This document shows, piece by piece, positions 36,468 to 44,823 of a DNA stretch of 64,000 nt; position 1 is the first letter of the stretch, and each line of letters opens with the position of its first letter. The stretch is from Massilia yuzhufengensis (GTDB lineage Bacteria; Pseudomonadota; Gammaproteobacteria; Burkholderiales; Burkholderiaceae_D), in contig NZ_FOLD01000002.1 of assembly GCF_900112225.1 (NCBI RefSeq), forward strand, positions 161,367-225,366. The letters run 5' to 3'. The translations under genes and the position numbers were made by a program. Under the pieces are notes generated by a model. It saw only the letters and a program-made list of their open reading frames with translations. It was not told the origin of the DNA and ran no database searches.

Positions 36468-36509
36468 TATACTCTCCTTATACTCCATGTGGAGTATATC
36501 CGGAGTATT
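36468..36509 (-). promoter_or_regulatory. RHH operator with four phased half-sites
   Basis: Half-sites TATACTC (36468), TATACTCC (36479), GGAGTATA (36491) and GGAGTATT (36502) are 11-12 bp apart, one helical turn each. The central pair forms an inverted repeat around ATGT. The element overlaps the ribosome site of the RHH gene, which supports autoregulation. Confidence 0.7.
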
Positions 36510-36524
36510 TCAAGGATGCGAGCC

Positions 36525-36554
36525 AAAAAAATCAGGCCCTCGTGTTCGAGGGCC
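36525..36554 (-). terminator. Rho-independent terminator of the lacI-type gene
   Basis: Read on the minus strand, GGCCCTCG-AACA-CGAGGGCC forms a perfect 8-bp stem, followed by TGA and seven T residues. It begins about 10 nt after the stop of the LacI-family gene. Confidence 0.9.
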
Positions 36555-36564
36555 CGGTATTGCG

Positions 36565-37644
36565 CTATTCCTGTACCGACGCCGCGCGCCCTGTGGCAAA
36601 CGCCAGTTTATCCCTGGTCTTGCGTCGTTGCAGGGGCGGCCGCGACAGCGAACTGCGCATCGTCACGCTGACGGCGAAGTTGCGTTCCACCGGCCGGTCC
36701 AGCCCATAACAGCGGTTGAGCAGCTCGGAGAGCCCGTTGCGCGTCATCTCGTCCCACGGGATATGCACCGAGGTCAGGCGCGGCGCCGAGAACTTGCCGC
36801 CCGGGGTGTCGTCGTAGCCGATCACGGCCACGTCGTGCGGGACGCGCAGCCCGGCTTCCTGGAAATAGGCCATCGCGCCCATCGCCATCTCGTCGTTGGC
36901 GCAGAACAGCGCCGTGAACGGTCGGTTCGAGGCCAGCAGCGCGCGCGCCGCATTCCAGCCGGCGTCGGACGAAAAGTCGCCTTCATGCTGCCACAGGGCG
37001 CTCGTGTCGATCCCCGCCAGCGCCAGCTCGGCCATGAAGCCGTCGATCCGGCTGGCGTTGTCCGGCACGCTGGCCGGCCCGGCCACGACCGCGATCTCGC
37101 GGTGGTCGTGCGCCAGCAGCGCACGCGCCGCCAGCTGGCCGCCGAGGCGGTGGTCGGCGGTAAAGCACTGGCCGGGGATGCTGTCGAAGTAGTGGTTCAG
37201 CGCCACCAGGCGCTCGCGCGCCACGCCGAAGCGCGCCAGGTCTTCCTCCAGAAGCGCATTGGTCATGGCGATCACCCCATCGCAGCCGCGCTCGATGAGG
37301 AACTCGATGCCTTCGATGGCCTGTTGGCGCGCGCCGCCGCGCCCGACGCCGAAGGCCACCACCATGTGCAGGCCGGCCGCGCGCAGCTCGGTATCGATGA
37401 CGCGCAGGATCGGCGTATAGAAGGTGCCGGTCAGGTCCGGGATGTACACGCCCACCATGCGGCTGGTGCCCGACAGGAGCGAGCGCGCCGTGTGCGAAGG
37501 CCGGTAGCCCAGCGCCTCGACCGCCTTCTGCACCCGTTCCAGCTTGTCCGGGGACACCGAGCCCTGGCCGCGCACCACGCGCGAGGCCGTCCCCAGCCCC
37601 ACGCCCGCCATGCGTGCGACATCCTTGATCGTTGGCACAGGCAT
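36565..37644 (-). CDS. LacI-family transcriptional regulator
   Basis: A 359-residue regulator. The N-terminal HTH is TIKDVARMAGVGLGTASRVV, followed by the hinge helix region, and a periplasmic-binding-like sugar-sensing domain fills the rest (SRMVGVYIPDLTG, FCANDEMAMGAM, VIGYDD). It lies 24 nt after the GH30 glycosidase gene on the same strand and probably controls that operon through the LacI-type site at 39221-39238. A canonical terminator follows. The inducer is probably a glucoside product, by context. Confidence 0.88.
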   Translation of the reverse strand: MPVPTIKDVARMAGVGLGTASRVVRGQGSVSPDKLERVQKAVEALGYRPSHTARSLLSGTSRMVGVYIPDLTGTFYTPILRVIDTELRAAGLHMVVAFGVGRGGARQQAIEGIEFLIERGCDGVIAMTNALLEEDLARFGVARERLVALNHYFDSIPGQCFTADHRLGGQLAARALLAHDHREIAVVAGPASVPDNASRIDGFMAELALAGIDTSALWQHEGDFSSDAGWNAARALLASNRPFTALFCANDEMAMGAMAYFQEAGLRVPHDVAVIGYDDTPGGKFSAPRLTSVHIPWDEMTRNGLSELLNRCYGLDRPVERNFAVSVTMRSSLSRPPLQRRKTRDKLAFATGRAASVQE

Positions 37645-37668
37645 CCCCTCCCTTATCTAAGGCTAACG

Positions 37669-39120
37669 CTAACGCAGCACAGTCTGGATCGCATGCGCCG
37701 GAATGTCCACCACCACTTCCTTGCGGTCGACGATCAGGCGGTACTTCTGCGCGGCGTCGGTCTTGTTCAGCACCACGATCGCCAGGCTGCCGTCGCTGTT
37801 GCGGAAGGCGGTGGTGGCCAGCGTGCTGCGGCTGCTCGACGCGCTCACCCGCCGCGCGCCCGGCTTGATGTAGCGCGTGAAGTGGCCCAGGTAGGCATAG
37901 CTCGGCGTATAGATCAGCTGGCCGTCGTCGCTCGCGTGCAGCGGCGCGAAGCAGTAGTTGCCCACGTGATTGGGGCCACCGCGGGTATCGAGCAGCATGT
38001 TCCAGTCGATCCAGCCCGACGCCCCGGCGTTCAGGTCGGCCAGGATCTCGGACCCGTAACGCTCGCCGTTGGCCCACAGCTGCATTTTGGCGGGGTCGAA
38101 TTTCTCGACCGTGGCCTCGGTCATGAGGAGCTTGATCTCCGGGTAGGCCTGGTGCACGGCCGCCACGTTGGCGTGCATCGGCTCGCCCTTGGCCCAGGTT
38201 TCATACCAGTGGAAGCCCACGCCCCAGATAAACGGCCGCGCCTTCGGGTCCGACAGGATGTGGGCGGCGCGCTGCGGCAGCAGGTCGCGGTTGTGGTCCC
38301 AGACGACGATCTTCTTGTCGCCCAGGCCCGCCTTTTTCAAAGCCGGCCCGAGGTGGTCGCCCAGGAAGCGGGTTTCGTCCTCGGCGGTGAAGATCATCGA
38401 TTCCCACTTTTGCGTGGCCATCGGCTCGTTCTGCACCGACAGGCCCCACACCGGGATGCCGGCCTTTTCATAGGCCTGCACGAACTTCACCATATATTGG
38501 GCCCACAGGTCGCGGTCGCCCGGCAGCAGGGTACCGCCGCGCAGCATGCTGTTGTTGGACTTCATCCAGCCTGGTGCGCTCCAGGGCGTGGCCATGATGC
38601 GCAGCGCGCTGCCGTGCGCCTTGCTTGACGCCAGCGCCTGGCGCAGCAGCGGCACGCGGTACTGCATGTCGTGCTCGATGCTGAAGGAAGCCAGCGAGCG
38701 GTCGCCGTCGCGCACATAGGTATAGCTGCCGCTGCTGAAGTCCGAGCTGTGGATGGTGGTGCGGACCACGTTGTAGCCCAGGCCCTGGCGCGGGTCGAAG
38801 TAGGCGGTGTGGAATTCCTTCTGCGCCGCCGGCGTCAGTTTGGCGTACACCTCGGCCACCGCATCGGTGATGGCGCCGCCGAAGCCGAACACTTCCTGGA
38901 AGCGCTTGCCGCTGTCGACGAAGACGGCGGTCTCGGTCTCGGGCGGCTGGCCTGAGGGTTGCGGGACCGGCAAGGCCTGGGTGGCGAAACGGGTGCCGCT
39001 GTCCTTGGCGGTGGTCACCACCTGCCAGCTGTCCTGCGCGGCATGGGCGGCCTGCCCCATCAGGGCCGGGGCAAGGCTGGCCGCGCACAGCAACTGGATG
39101 GTCTGTCGTCTGGTCTTCAC
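37669..39120 (-). CDS. Secreted GH30 family glycosidase
   Basis: A 483-residue enzyme starting at a GTG (39120) with AAGGAAAAAAAC upstream. This start gives a clean signal peptide ending AHA-AQ, which an ATG start at 39237 would bury. The catalytic TIM barrel has the GH30 opening FGFGGAITDA, the acid/base Glu in LSVQNEP and the nucleophile Glu in LLMTEATVE. A beta-sandwich C-terminus follows (from about 400). Glucosylceramidase or beta-1,6-glucanase activity is typical for the family. It is followed by a LacI gene. Confidence 0.85.
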   Translation of the reverse strand: MKTRRQTIQLLCAASLAPALMGQAAHAAQDSWQVVTTAKDSGTRFATQALPVPQPSGQPPETETAVFVDSGKRFQEVFGFGGAITDAVAEVYAKLTPAAQKEFHTAYFDPRQGLGYNVVRTTIHSSDFSSGSYTYVRDGDRSLASFSIEHDMQYRVPLLRQALASSKAHGSALRIMATPWSAPGWMKSNNSMLRGGTLLPGDRDLWAQYMVKFVQAYEKAGIPVWGLSVQNEPMATQKWESMIFTAEDETRFLGDHLGPALKKAGLGDKKIVVWDHNRDLLPQRAAHILSDPKARPFIWGVGFHWYETWAKGEPMHANVAAVHQAYPEIKLLMTEATVEKFDPAKMQLWANGERYGSEILADLNAGASGWIDWNMLLDTRGGPNHVGNYCFAPLHASDDGQLIYTPSYAYLGHFTRYIKPGARRVSASSSRSTLATTAFRNSDGSLAIVVLNKTDAAQKYRLIVDRKEVVVDIPAHAIQTVLR

Positions 39121-39128
39121 GTTTTTTT

Positions 39129-39150
39129 CCTTCGGGGTCAGGTCTGACAT
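39129..39150. repeat. Half copy of GGGGTCAGG palindrome
   Basis: CCTTCGGGGTCAGGTCTGAC resembles the left half of the perfect hairpin at 40492-40516. It overlaps the ribosome site of the GH30 gene. It may be a decayed REP-type element. Confidence 0.4.
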
Positions 39151-39220
39151 TTGGACACGGGCTCGACCGTCCGGCACCCAGGCCGGCCCGGAGGCCTGAC
39201 CAGAAACTTCTTCCAGTGCA

Positions 39221-39238
39221 ATTGGAAACGTTGCCAAT
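39221..39238 (-). promoter_or_regulatory. LacI-type operator upstream of GH30 gene
   Basis: ATTGGAAACGTTGCCAAT is an 18-bp palindrome with one mismatched pair and the central CG step usual for LacI-family sites. It lies about 100 bp upstream of the GH30 start codon in the 169-bp gap. Confidence 0.7.
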
Positions 39239-39289
39239 TTAGGCTGGCCAATATATCACCGCGAATCCAGCGCTGTCAAAGCTTGCGGC

Positions 39290-40423
39290 TCAGCGCGCCA
39301 GCAGCTGCGGCCCTACCTCCCGCAGCGACTTCACGCCCGTGAGCACCATGTTCGTGCGGATGTCCTTTTCCATGATGGCGAGCAGGCGTTCGACGCCGGC
39401 CTGCCCCTGGGTCGCCAGCGCATACACGAAGGCGCGGCCGATCAGGACACCATCGGCGCCCAGCGCCAGCATGCGGAACACGTCGGTCCCGGTACGCACG
39501 CCGCCGTCGGCGAAGATGGTCAGCTTGCCCTTCACCGCCTCGGCGATCGAAGGCAGCACCGCCGCGCTGGACAAGGCCCCGTCGAGCTGGCGCCCGCCGT
39601 GGTTCGACACCACGATGCCGTCGGCGCCGAAGGCCAGCGCATCGCGCGCATCATCCGGATCGAGGATGCCCTTGATGACCAGCCTGCCCTTCCACTCGTC
39701 GCGGATCCACTGCAGGTCCTGCCAGGCGATGCCCGGGTCGAAGTTCGCGCCCAGCCAGCCGATGTAGTCGGCCAGCCCGGTGGCGTTGCCGCGAAAGGCC
39801 GAGATGTTGCCCAGGTCGTGCGGGCGGCCGAACACGCCCACGTCCCAGGCCCAGCGCGGATGCAGCATTGCCTGCAGCACCCGCCGCATCGGCCCGTTGG
39901 CGCCGCTCATGCCGCTGTGCGCATCGCGGTAGCGGTTGCCCGGCACCGGCATGTCCACCGTGAACACCAGCGTGGTCGCGCCCAGCTCCCAGGCGCGCCG
40001 CATCACGTCGCGCATGAAGTCGCGGTCCTTGAGCACGTACAGCTGGAACCAGATCGGCTTGGAGGCCTGGGCCGCCACCTCGGCCAGCGGGCACACCGAC
40101 ACGGTCGACTGGATGAAGGGAATATGATGGCGGCAGGCCGCGCGCACCGCCTGCACTTCGCCGCGCCGCGCGTACATGCCGGCCAGGCCCACCGGCGCCA
40201 GCGCGATCGGCAGCGCGTAGTCCTCGCCAAACCACTGCACGCCCAGGTCCAGTTGCTCGGAGCCGCGCAGCACGCGCTGGCGCAGCTTCACCGCCTGCAG
40301 GTCGTCGACATTGGCGCGCAGGGTCTGCTCGGCGCCGGCGCCGCCATCGAGGTAGTGGAACAGGAAGGGCGGCAGCTTGCGGCGCGCGGCTTCGCGAAAA
40401 TCGGTGGCGGACGAAATGATCAT
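39290..40423 (-). CDS. FMN-dependent alpha-hydroxy-acid dehydrogenase (LldD-like)
   Basis: A 377-residue protein of the L-lactate dehydrogenase/glycolate oxidase family. FMN contacts ([18 protein letters not shown]) and the active-site [11 protein letters not shown] with catalytic His and Arg are present, as is the C-terminal [12 protein letters not shown] phosphate site. It probably oxidises L-lactate or a similar 2-hydroxy acid at the membrane. No permease gene is adjacent. Confidence 0.9.
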   Translation of the reverse strand: MIISSATDFREAARRKLPPFLFHYLDGGAGAEQTLRANVDDLQAVKLRQRVLRGSEQLDLGVQWFGEDYALPIALAPVGLAGMYARRGEVQAVRAACRHHIPFIQSTVSVCPLAEVAAQASKPIWFQLYVLKDRDFMRDVMRRAWELGATTLVFTVDMPVPGNRYRDAHSGMSGANGPMRRVLQAMLHPRWAWDVGVFGRPHDLGNISAFRGNATGLADYIGWLGANFDPGIAWQDLQWIRDEWKGRLVIKGILDPDDARDALAFGADGIVVSNHGGRQLDGALSSAAVLPSIAEAVKGKLTIFADGGVRTGTDVFRMLALGADGVLIGRAFVYALATQGQAGVERLLAIMEKDIRTNMVLTGVKSLREVGPQLLAR

Positions 40424-40491
40424 GGTGGAGTCAGGGGCGGATCGAATCCGCAGTCTACGATGCGGCGGGCGCGGGCGTCCACCTTGCTCGC

Positions 40492-40516
40492 TTCGGGGTC
40501 AGGTTGACCCCGAAGT
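40492..40516. repeat. Perfect 10-bp hairpin, GGGGTCAGG type
   Basis: CTTCGGGGTC and GACCCCGAAG form a perfect stem around AGGTT, between divergent genes. A related half copy is at 39129-39150, so this may be a REP-like element family. It could also act in the promoter region of either neighbour. Confidence 0.55.
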
Positions 40517-40549
40517 TGGTACACTGGAGGATTACCCCGTCAGCGATCA

Positions 40550-40921
40550 ATGGCAATGATGAAGAGCAGTTCGAGTAGCGGCCTCGTGTATTCCACCGAG
40601 GGTGGGCGGATGTGTCCGGAGTGCCGGAACAGTGCCGCGCAATGTGTGTGCAAGGCCCAGGCCAGGGCGGCGCCGGTGGGCAATGGCGTGGTGCGGGTGG
40701 CGCGCCAGACCAAGGGGCGGGGCGGGAAGGCGGTGACGCTGGTGACCGGGGTGGCGCTCGATGCGATGGCGCTGGCGGTGCTGGGCAAGCAGTTGCGTAC
40801 GGCCTGCGGCTGCGGCGGCACGGTCAAGGATGGCGTCATCGAGGTGCAGGGCGACCACTGCGAGCTGGTCGTGAAGCTGCTCAGGGAACGCGGCCACGAC
40901 GCCAGGCGCGCCGGGGGCTAG
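40550..40921 (+). CDS. SUI1/eIF1 family translation factor (YciH-like)
   Basis: A 123-residue protein. The C-terminal SUI1 domain (about 48-118) has RQTKGRGGKAVTLVTG, GTVKDGVIEVQGDH, and a terminal LLRERGHD. The N-terminal 40 residues have a Cys-x2-Cys...Cys-x-Cys pattern (CPECRNSAAQCVC), possibly zinc binding. YciH proteins affect start-codon selection in bacteria. Two further in-frame ATGs follow the first. Confidence 0.88.
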   Translation: MAMMKSSSSSGLVYSTEGGRMCPECRNSAAQCVCKAQARAAPVGNGVVRVARQTKGRGGKAVTLVTGVALDAMALAVLGKQLRTACGCGGTVKDGVIEVQGDHCELVVKLLRERGHDARRAGG

Positions 40922-41001
40922 GCGCTTCGGGCGGCCAGCGTTGGTGTCGCCACCGGAAATGCGCTATTGTTACGCCACCTTACGCGCGCCCTACTCACCC
41001 C

Positions 41002-41505
41002 ATGATCACGCCTCCCATCCCTGCCAACGAGCAGGAACGCCTGGCCCTGCTGCATGAGCTGCTCCTGCTCGATACGCCGCCCGAAGAGCGGCTCGACAAG
41101 ATCGTCGAGTTCGCGGCGAGCGAGTTCGATGTCCCGATCTGCCTGATCAGCCTGGTCGACTCGAACCGGCAGTGGTTCAAGGCGCGCGTGGGGATCAGCG
41201 CATGCGAAACGCCGCGCGACGTGTCGTTCTGCGCGCACGCGCTATCGAGCGACGGGCTGTTGATGGTGCCGGATGCCCTGCTCGATCCACGCTTCCATGA
41301 CAATCCGCTGGTCGGCAACCCGCCGCACGTCCGTTTCTATGCGGGCGCCCCCTTGACCTGCCGGGATGGCCTGGTGATCGGCACGCTGTGCCTGATCGAT
41401 ACCAGGCCGCGCACGCTCGATGCGGTCGAACAGGCGATCCTGAAAAGCCTGCGCGACCTGGCAGTAATCGAGCTGACGTCGCCGGAGCTTGCGACCGATG
41501 CATAG
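41002..41505 (+). CDS. GAF domain protein
   Basis: A 167-residue single-domain GAF protein: ERLDKIVEFAASEFDVPICLIS, CETPRDVSFCAHAL and FYAGAPL follow the pattern of GAF domains found in phytochrome-like or cyclase-linked sensors. No output domain is attached. The ATG at 41002 gives the standard N-terminus. Its end overlaps the next gene by 8 nt, so a small sensor pair is likely. Confidence 0.82.
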   Translation: MITPPIPANEQERLALLHELLLLDTPPEERLDKIVEFAASEFDVPICLISLVDSNRQWFKARVGISACETPRDVSFCAHALSSDGLLMVPDALLDPRFHDNPLVGNPPHVRFYAGAPLTCRDGLVIGTLCLIDTRPRTLDAVEQAILKSLRDLAVIELTSPELATDA

Positions 41506-41920
41506 TGCCGAGTCCTTCAAGGTCCTGCTGGTCGAGCCGAGCAACCTGCTGCGGCGCACCGTCTCGCTGACGGTGCGCGGCCTCGGCACGGCCGAAATCA
41601 CCGAAGCGGCCACCTACCAGACTGCCCAGCAGGTGTGCGAGCGGCGCGGCTTCGATGGGGTGGTCGTCGCGGTCGAGTGGCCACAGCCGGTCAATGAATC
41701 GCGGGGGCTGACCCTGATCCAGCAGATCCGCATGGGGCAAAGCGCCAGCGCGGCAGCGATCCCGATCGCGGTGCTGGTCGAGTCCTGCAATGCCGAACTG
41801 CTCGGGGTGCTGCGTTCCTGTGGCGTCAGCCGCATCCTGATCAAGCCTTTCCGCGTGCGCGACGTGATCGATACGATCGACAGCATGCGCGAGCTGGCGG
41901 GGGTGGCCACCGCCCGCTAG
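41498..41920 (+). CDS. Degenerate receiver-domain protein
   Basis: A 140-residue receiver-like protein. Strand 1 reads KVLLVEPSN and strand 3 reads FDGVVVAVEWP, so the acidic pocket and phosphoacceptor Asp are missing, while the late ILIKPF Lys is kept. It therefore probably does not take a phosphoryl group and may act as a protein-interaction module. The ATG at 41498 overlaps the GAF gene stop by 8 nt. Confidence 0.78.
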   Translation: MHSAESFKVLLVEPSNLLRRTVSLTVRGLGTAEITEAATYQTAQQVCERRGFDGVVVAVEWPQPVNESRGLTLIQQIRMGQSASAAAIPIAVLVESCNAELLGVLRSCGVSRILIKPFRVRDVIDTIDSMRELAGVATAR

Positions 41921-41937
41921 CAGGACCGGGCCGCGCT

Positions 41938-43278
41938 TCAGCGCACCATGCAGGGCCGCTTGTTATCGAACTTCCAGCCCGGCACCAGGAACTGCATCGC
42001 CACCGCGTCGTCGCGCGCCCCCAGCCCCATGTTGCGGTAGGCCTGGTGCGCTGCCGCCAGCGCATCGGGATCCAGCTCGATCCCCAGTCCCGGCCTGGCC
42101 GGCACCCTGACCTCGCCGCCCTCGATGCGCAGCGGCTCCCTGGTCAGGCGCTGGCCGTCCTGCCAGATCCAGTGGGTGTCGATCGCCGTCACCTTGCCCG
42201 GCGCCGCCGCACCGACGTGGGTAAACATCGCCAGCGAGATATCGAAGTGGTTGTTCGAATGCGAGCCCCAGGTCAGGCCGAACATCTCGCACAGCTGGGC
42301 CACGCGCACCGAACCCTGCATGGTCCAGAAATGGGGGTCGGCCAGCGGGATGTCCACCGATTGCAGCTGGATCGAATGGGCCATCTGGCGCCAGTCGGTG
42401 GCGACCATGTTGGTGGCGGTCAGCAGGCCGGTGGCGCGGCGGAATTCGGCCATCACTTCACGGCCCGAGAAACCGTTTTCGGCGCCGCAGGGGTCTTCGG
42501 CGTAGGCCAGCACCTCAAGCTTGTCGCGGCACAGGCGGATCGCTTCCTGCAGCGACCAGGCGCCATTCGGGTCGAGCGTCACGCGCGCCGCCGGGAAGCG
42601 CTCGTGCAGCGCCACTGCCGCTTCCATCTCCGCGTCGCCGGCCAGCACGCCCCCCTTGAGCTTGAAGTCCTGGAAGCCGTAGCGCGCCTGCGCCGCCTCG
42701 GCCAGCCGCACCACGGCCTCCGGGGTCATCGCTTCTTCGTTACGCAGGCGAAACCAGTCGTCCTCCGATTCCTGCTCGCTGCGATAGGCAAGACTGGTGC
42801 GGCCACGGTCGCCGATGTAGAACAGGTAGCCCAGCATCGGCACCGCGGCGCGCTGCTGGCCCTCGCCCAGCAGCGCGGCGACGGGCACGTTCATGAACTG
42901 GCCAAGCAGGTCGAGGAAAGCCGATTCCACCGCCGTGACGCAGTGGATGGTCGTGCGCAGGTCGAAGGTCTGCAGCCCGCGCCCGCCCGCGTCGCGACCG
43001 GCGAAGGTGGTGCGCATCGCATTGAGCACGGCGTTGTAGTCGCCCAGCGATTTGCCGAGGATGAGAGGTCGCGCGTCTTCGAGGGTCTGGCGGATCGCCT
43101 CGCCGCCGGGCACTTCGCCCAGGCCGGTATTCCCGGCGGAGTCCTTGAGCACCACGATGTTGCGGGTGAACCAGGGGCCATGCGCGCCGCTCAGGTTCAT
43201 GAGCATGCTGTCCTGGCCGGCGACCGGGACAACCTGCATGGTCGCGATGACCGGAGCGCCGCTGACGTTCATATTCAT
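41938..43278 (-). CDS. gudD: D-glucarate dehydratase
   Basis: A 446-residue enolase-superfamily enzyme, the normal GudD length. It dehydrates D-glucarate to 5-keto-4-deoxyglucarate. The KxK base is in FKLKGG, metal ligands appear in LDPNGAW and AYAEDPCG, and the His-containing GSHSNNHFD closes the site. The ATG at 43278 has GGAG 6 nt upstream. A GntR gene lies just upstream on the same strand. No glucarate permease gene is adjacent. Confidence 0.92.
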   Translation of the reverse strand: MNMNVSGAPVIATMQVVPVAGQDSMLMNLSGAHGPWFTRNIVVLKDSAGNTGLGEVPGGEAIRQTLEDARPLILGKSLGDYNAVLNAMRTTFAGRDAGGRGLQTFDLRTTIHCVTAVESAFLDLLGQFMNVPVAALLGEGQQRAAVPMLGYLFYIGDRGRTSLAYRSEQESEDDWFRLRNEEAMTPEAVVRLAEAAQARYGFQDFKLKGGVLAGDAEMEAAVALHERFPAARVTLDPNGAWSLQEAIRLCRDKLEVLAYAEDPCGAENGFSGREVMAEFRRATGLLTATNMVATDWRQMAHSIQLQSVDIPLADPHFWTMQGSVRVAQLCEMFGLTWGSHSNNHFDISLAMFTHVGAAAPGKVTAIDTHWIWQDGQRLTREPLRIEGGEVRVPARPGLGIELDPDALAAAHQAYRNMGLGARDDAVAMQFLVPGWKFDNKRPCMVR

Positions 43279-43375
43279 GGAAGACTCCAACTAGTTGTAG
43301 GGGGACCTTGCTTGCTGCGCGAAAGGCTGGCCTCCAGGCCGGGGCGGCGTCAGGCTCGGTTCGATTGTACACCGG

Positions 43376-43396
43376 CACTGATATATTAGTATACCT
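43376..43396 (-). promoter_or_regulatory. Candidate GntR operator upstream of gudD
   Basis: CACTGATAT and TAGTATACCT occur two bases apart between the GntR gene stop and gudD. The same two words, 10 bases apart, occur upstream of the GntR gene at 44155-44183. The recurrence suggests a shared regulator site. Confidence 0.45.
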
Positions 43397-43429
43397 CCGT
43401 GCTGAAAAAAAGGCGCCCGCTGCTCTCCC

Positions 43430-44140
43430 TCAGGCCTCCGGCCCGGGCATCCAGTAGTCCGGGAACTGACGGCGCAGCGCATCGAGTTCGGACATGGTGC
43501 CCGACAGGTGGCGCCGCAGCGCCGCCTCCGCCCGGGGGGCATCCGAGGCGGCGATGGCGGCGGCGATATCGGCGTGGTCCTTCAGGATCGATGCCGCCTT
43601 GTTGGTGAGCGGGAGGTGCAGGCGGCGCAGGCGGTCCATGTTGCCGCTGCGCCCGCGCATCAGCCGCCACAGGTCCTCGACCTCGGCCGCGCTGTAGAGC
43701 TGGCGGTGGAAGGCGTGGTCGGCGCGGCTGAAGGCGCCCATGTCGCGGGCCTTGAGCGCCGCCTTCTGCTGCTGCACCAGGCTGGCCAGCGCCGCATCGA
43801 GCGCGGCGTCGTGGCTCGCGGCCAGGGTACGGACGATCTCGAGTTCGACCGACAGCCGCAGGAAATGGGTCTGGCGCGCCGAATCGATGCTGATGCCGCG
43901 CACCCGCGTCGCATGCTGCGGGTAGATGTCGACCAGGCCCTCTTCTTCCAGCCGGGTGAGGGCATCGCGGATCGGGGTGACCGAGAGCCTGAAGTGCGCG
44001 GCCAGCTCGCTGCGCGACAGGACGGCGCCCGGCTTCAGGACGAGATTGACGATTTCTTCGCGCAGGTACTCGTACACCTGGACCGCGGCATGGCGCGAGC
44101 GGTCGAGGATGAAGGGGCCGCTGAAAGCGATGGTTTCCAT
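43430..44140 (-). CDS. GntR/FadR-type regulator
   Basis: A 236-residue regulator with an N-terminal winged helix (LSRSELAAHFRLSVTPIRDAL) and an all-helical FCD C-terminal domain. The metal-site-like His residues are spread through it (ADHAFHRQLY, DHADIAAAI). It probably controls gudD and itself, given two matching AT-rich motifs flanking its gene. Confidence 0.85.
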   Translation of the reverse strand: METIAFSGPFILDRSRHAAVQVYEYLREEIVNLVLKPGAVLSRSELAAHFRLSVTPIRDALTRLEEEGLVDIYPQHATRVRGISIDSARQTHFLRLSVELEIVRTLAASHDAALDAALASLVQQQKAALKARDMGAFSRADHAFHRQLYSAAEVEDLWRLMRGRSGNMDRLRRLHLPLTNKAASILKDHADIAAAIAASDAPRAEAALRRHLSGTMSELDALRRQFPDYWMPGPEA

Positions 44141-44154
44141 TGACGCAAGCCTAA

Positions 44155-44183
44155 CACTGATATGCCAATGTACTAGTATATCT
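44155..44183 (-). promoter_or_regulatory. Candidate GntR operator upstream of the GntR gene
   Basis: CACTGATAT (44155-44163) and TAGTATATCT (44174-44183) match the pair upstream of gudD, with 10 rather than 2 bases between them. The ACTAGT core at 44172-44177 is palindromic. It lies just outside the GntR start. Confidence 0.45.
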
Positions 44184-44363
44184 GTGCTTCGCCATGAACG
44201 GGGCCATTACCGCGCCCGTTCACGACGCAGTCGAACGCGCCGTCGATGAAGGGATTCTCGGGCCGGCCTGCCGGTGCGCCCGCGGTGTTGTTCGCCGGGG
44301 GCTGCTACTTGTTTGTCATGGCGTTGGGAATGCGGTCATTCAAGGGCGCAGTTCCGCCCTGTC

Positions 44364-44386
44364 GGCGCGCCCCCGAAGCGCGCGCC
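44364..44386. other. GC hairpin after doxX
   Basis: GGCGCGC and GCGCGCC form a stem directly after the doxX stop codon. There is no T-tract, so it may be a Rho-dependent or processed end of the long catabolic transcript. The rest of 44184-44363 holds no supported gene. Confidence 0.35.
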
Positions 44387-44809
44387 TCAGTTGTAGCGCC
44401 CGCCCGCCCCACCCACGCTGTAGCGGCCGGCGCCCAGGAAGACCAGTGCGACCGCGGTTCCCAGGTACATGCCCTGCAGTTCGAGCGCCCAGCCGCCGGT
44501 GCCGGACAGCGTGAAGAACTCGGCGCTATGCGCCAGCAGCAGCGCCACCACCATGTTGATGGCTACCAACAGGGCGGCCGCGCGGGTGAGCGCGCCCAAC
44601 AGGATCAGCAGCGGCGCCAGGATCTCGCCGACATAGACCAGGTAGCCGAAGACCGCGGGCAGCCCGGCCTGTTGCAGCATGCCCTCGATGAAGCCGATCC
44701 CGCTGCCCAGCTTGGACAGGCCGTGGAACAGCAGCAGCACAGCGAGGACTACGCGAAGAATCAGCTTACCCATGTCGTCGCCGTTGGAACGTACTTGTGT
44801 GGTCTGCAT
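44387..44809 (-). CDS. DoxX family membrane protein
   Basis: A 140-residue protein with four hydrophobic segments (LILRVVLAVLLLFHGLSKL, YLVYVGEILAPLLILLGAL and two more) in the DoxX/DoxD-like pattern. The family is linked to redox or quinone-type membrane functions. GGAGGCCAGG precedes the ATG. It lies 14 nt after yjjG, so it may be the last gene of the ben-cat transcript. Confidence 0.82.
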   Translation of the reverse strand: MQTTQVRSNGDDMGKLILRVVLAVLLLFHGLSKLGSGIGFIEGMLQQAGLPAVFGYLVYVGEILAPLLILLGALTRAAALLVAINMVVALLLAHSAEFFTLSGTGGWALELQGMYLGTAVALVFLGAGRYSVGGAGGRYN

Positions 44810-44823
44810 CCTGGCCTCCGTGT

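Noticed and set aside
43400..43429. T-rich tail after the GntR gene as a Rho-independent terminator
   Set aside because: A seven-T run is present on the minus strand, but the preceding bases do not form a convincing stem.
44184..44363. Small plus-strand frame in the gap between GntR and doxX genes
   Set aside because: It has no ribosome site or recognisable domain; I see no supported gene in this stretch.
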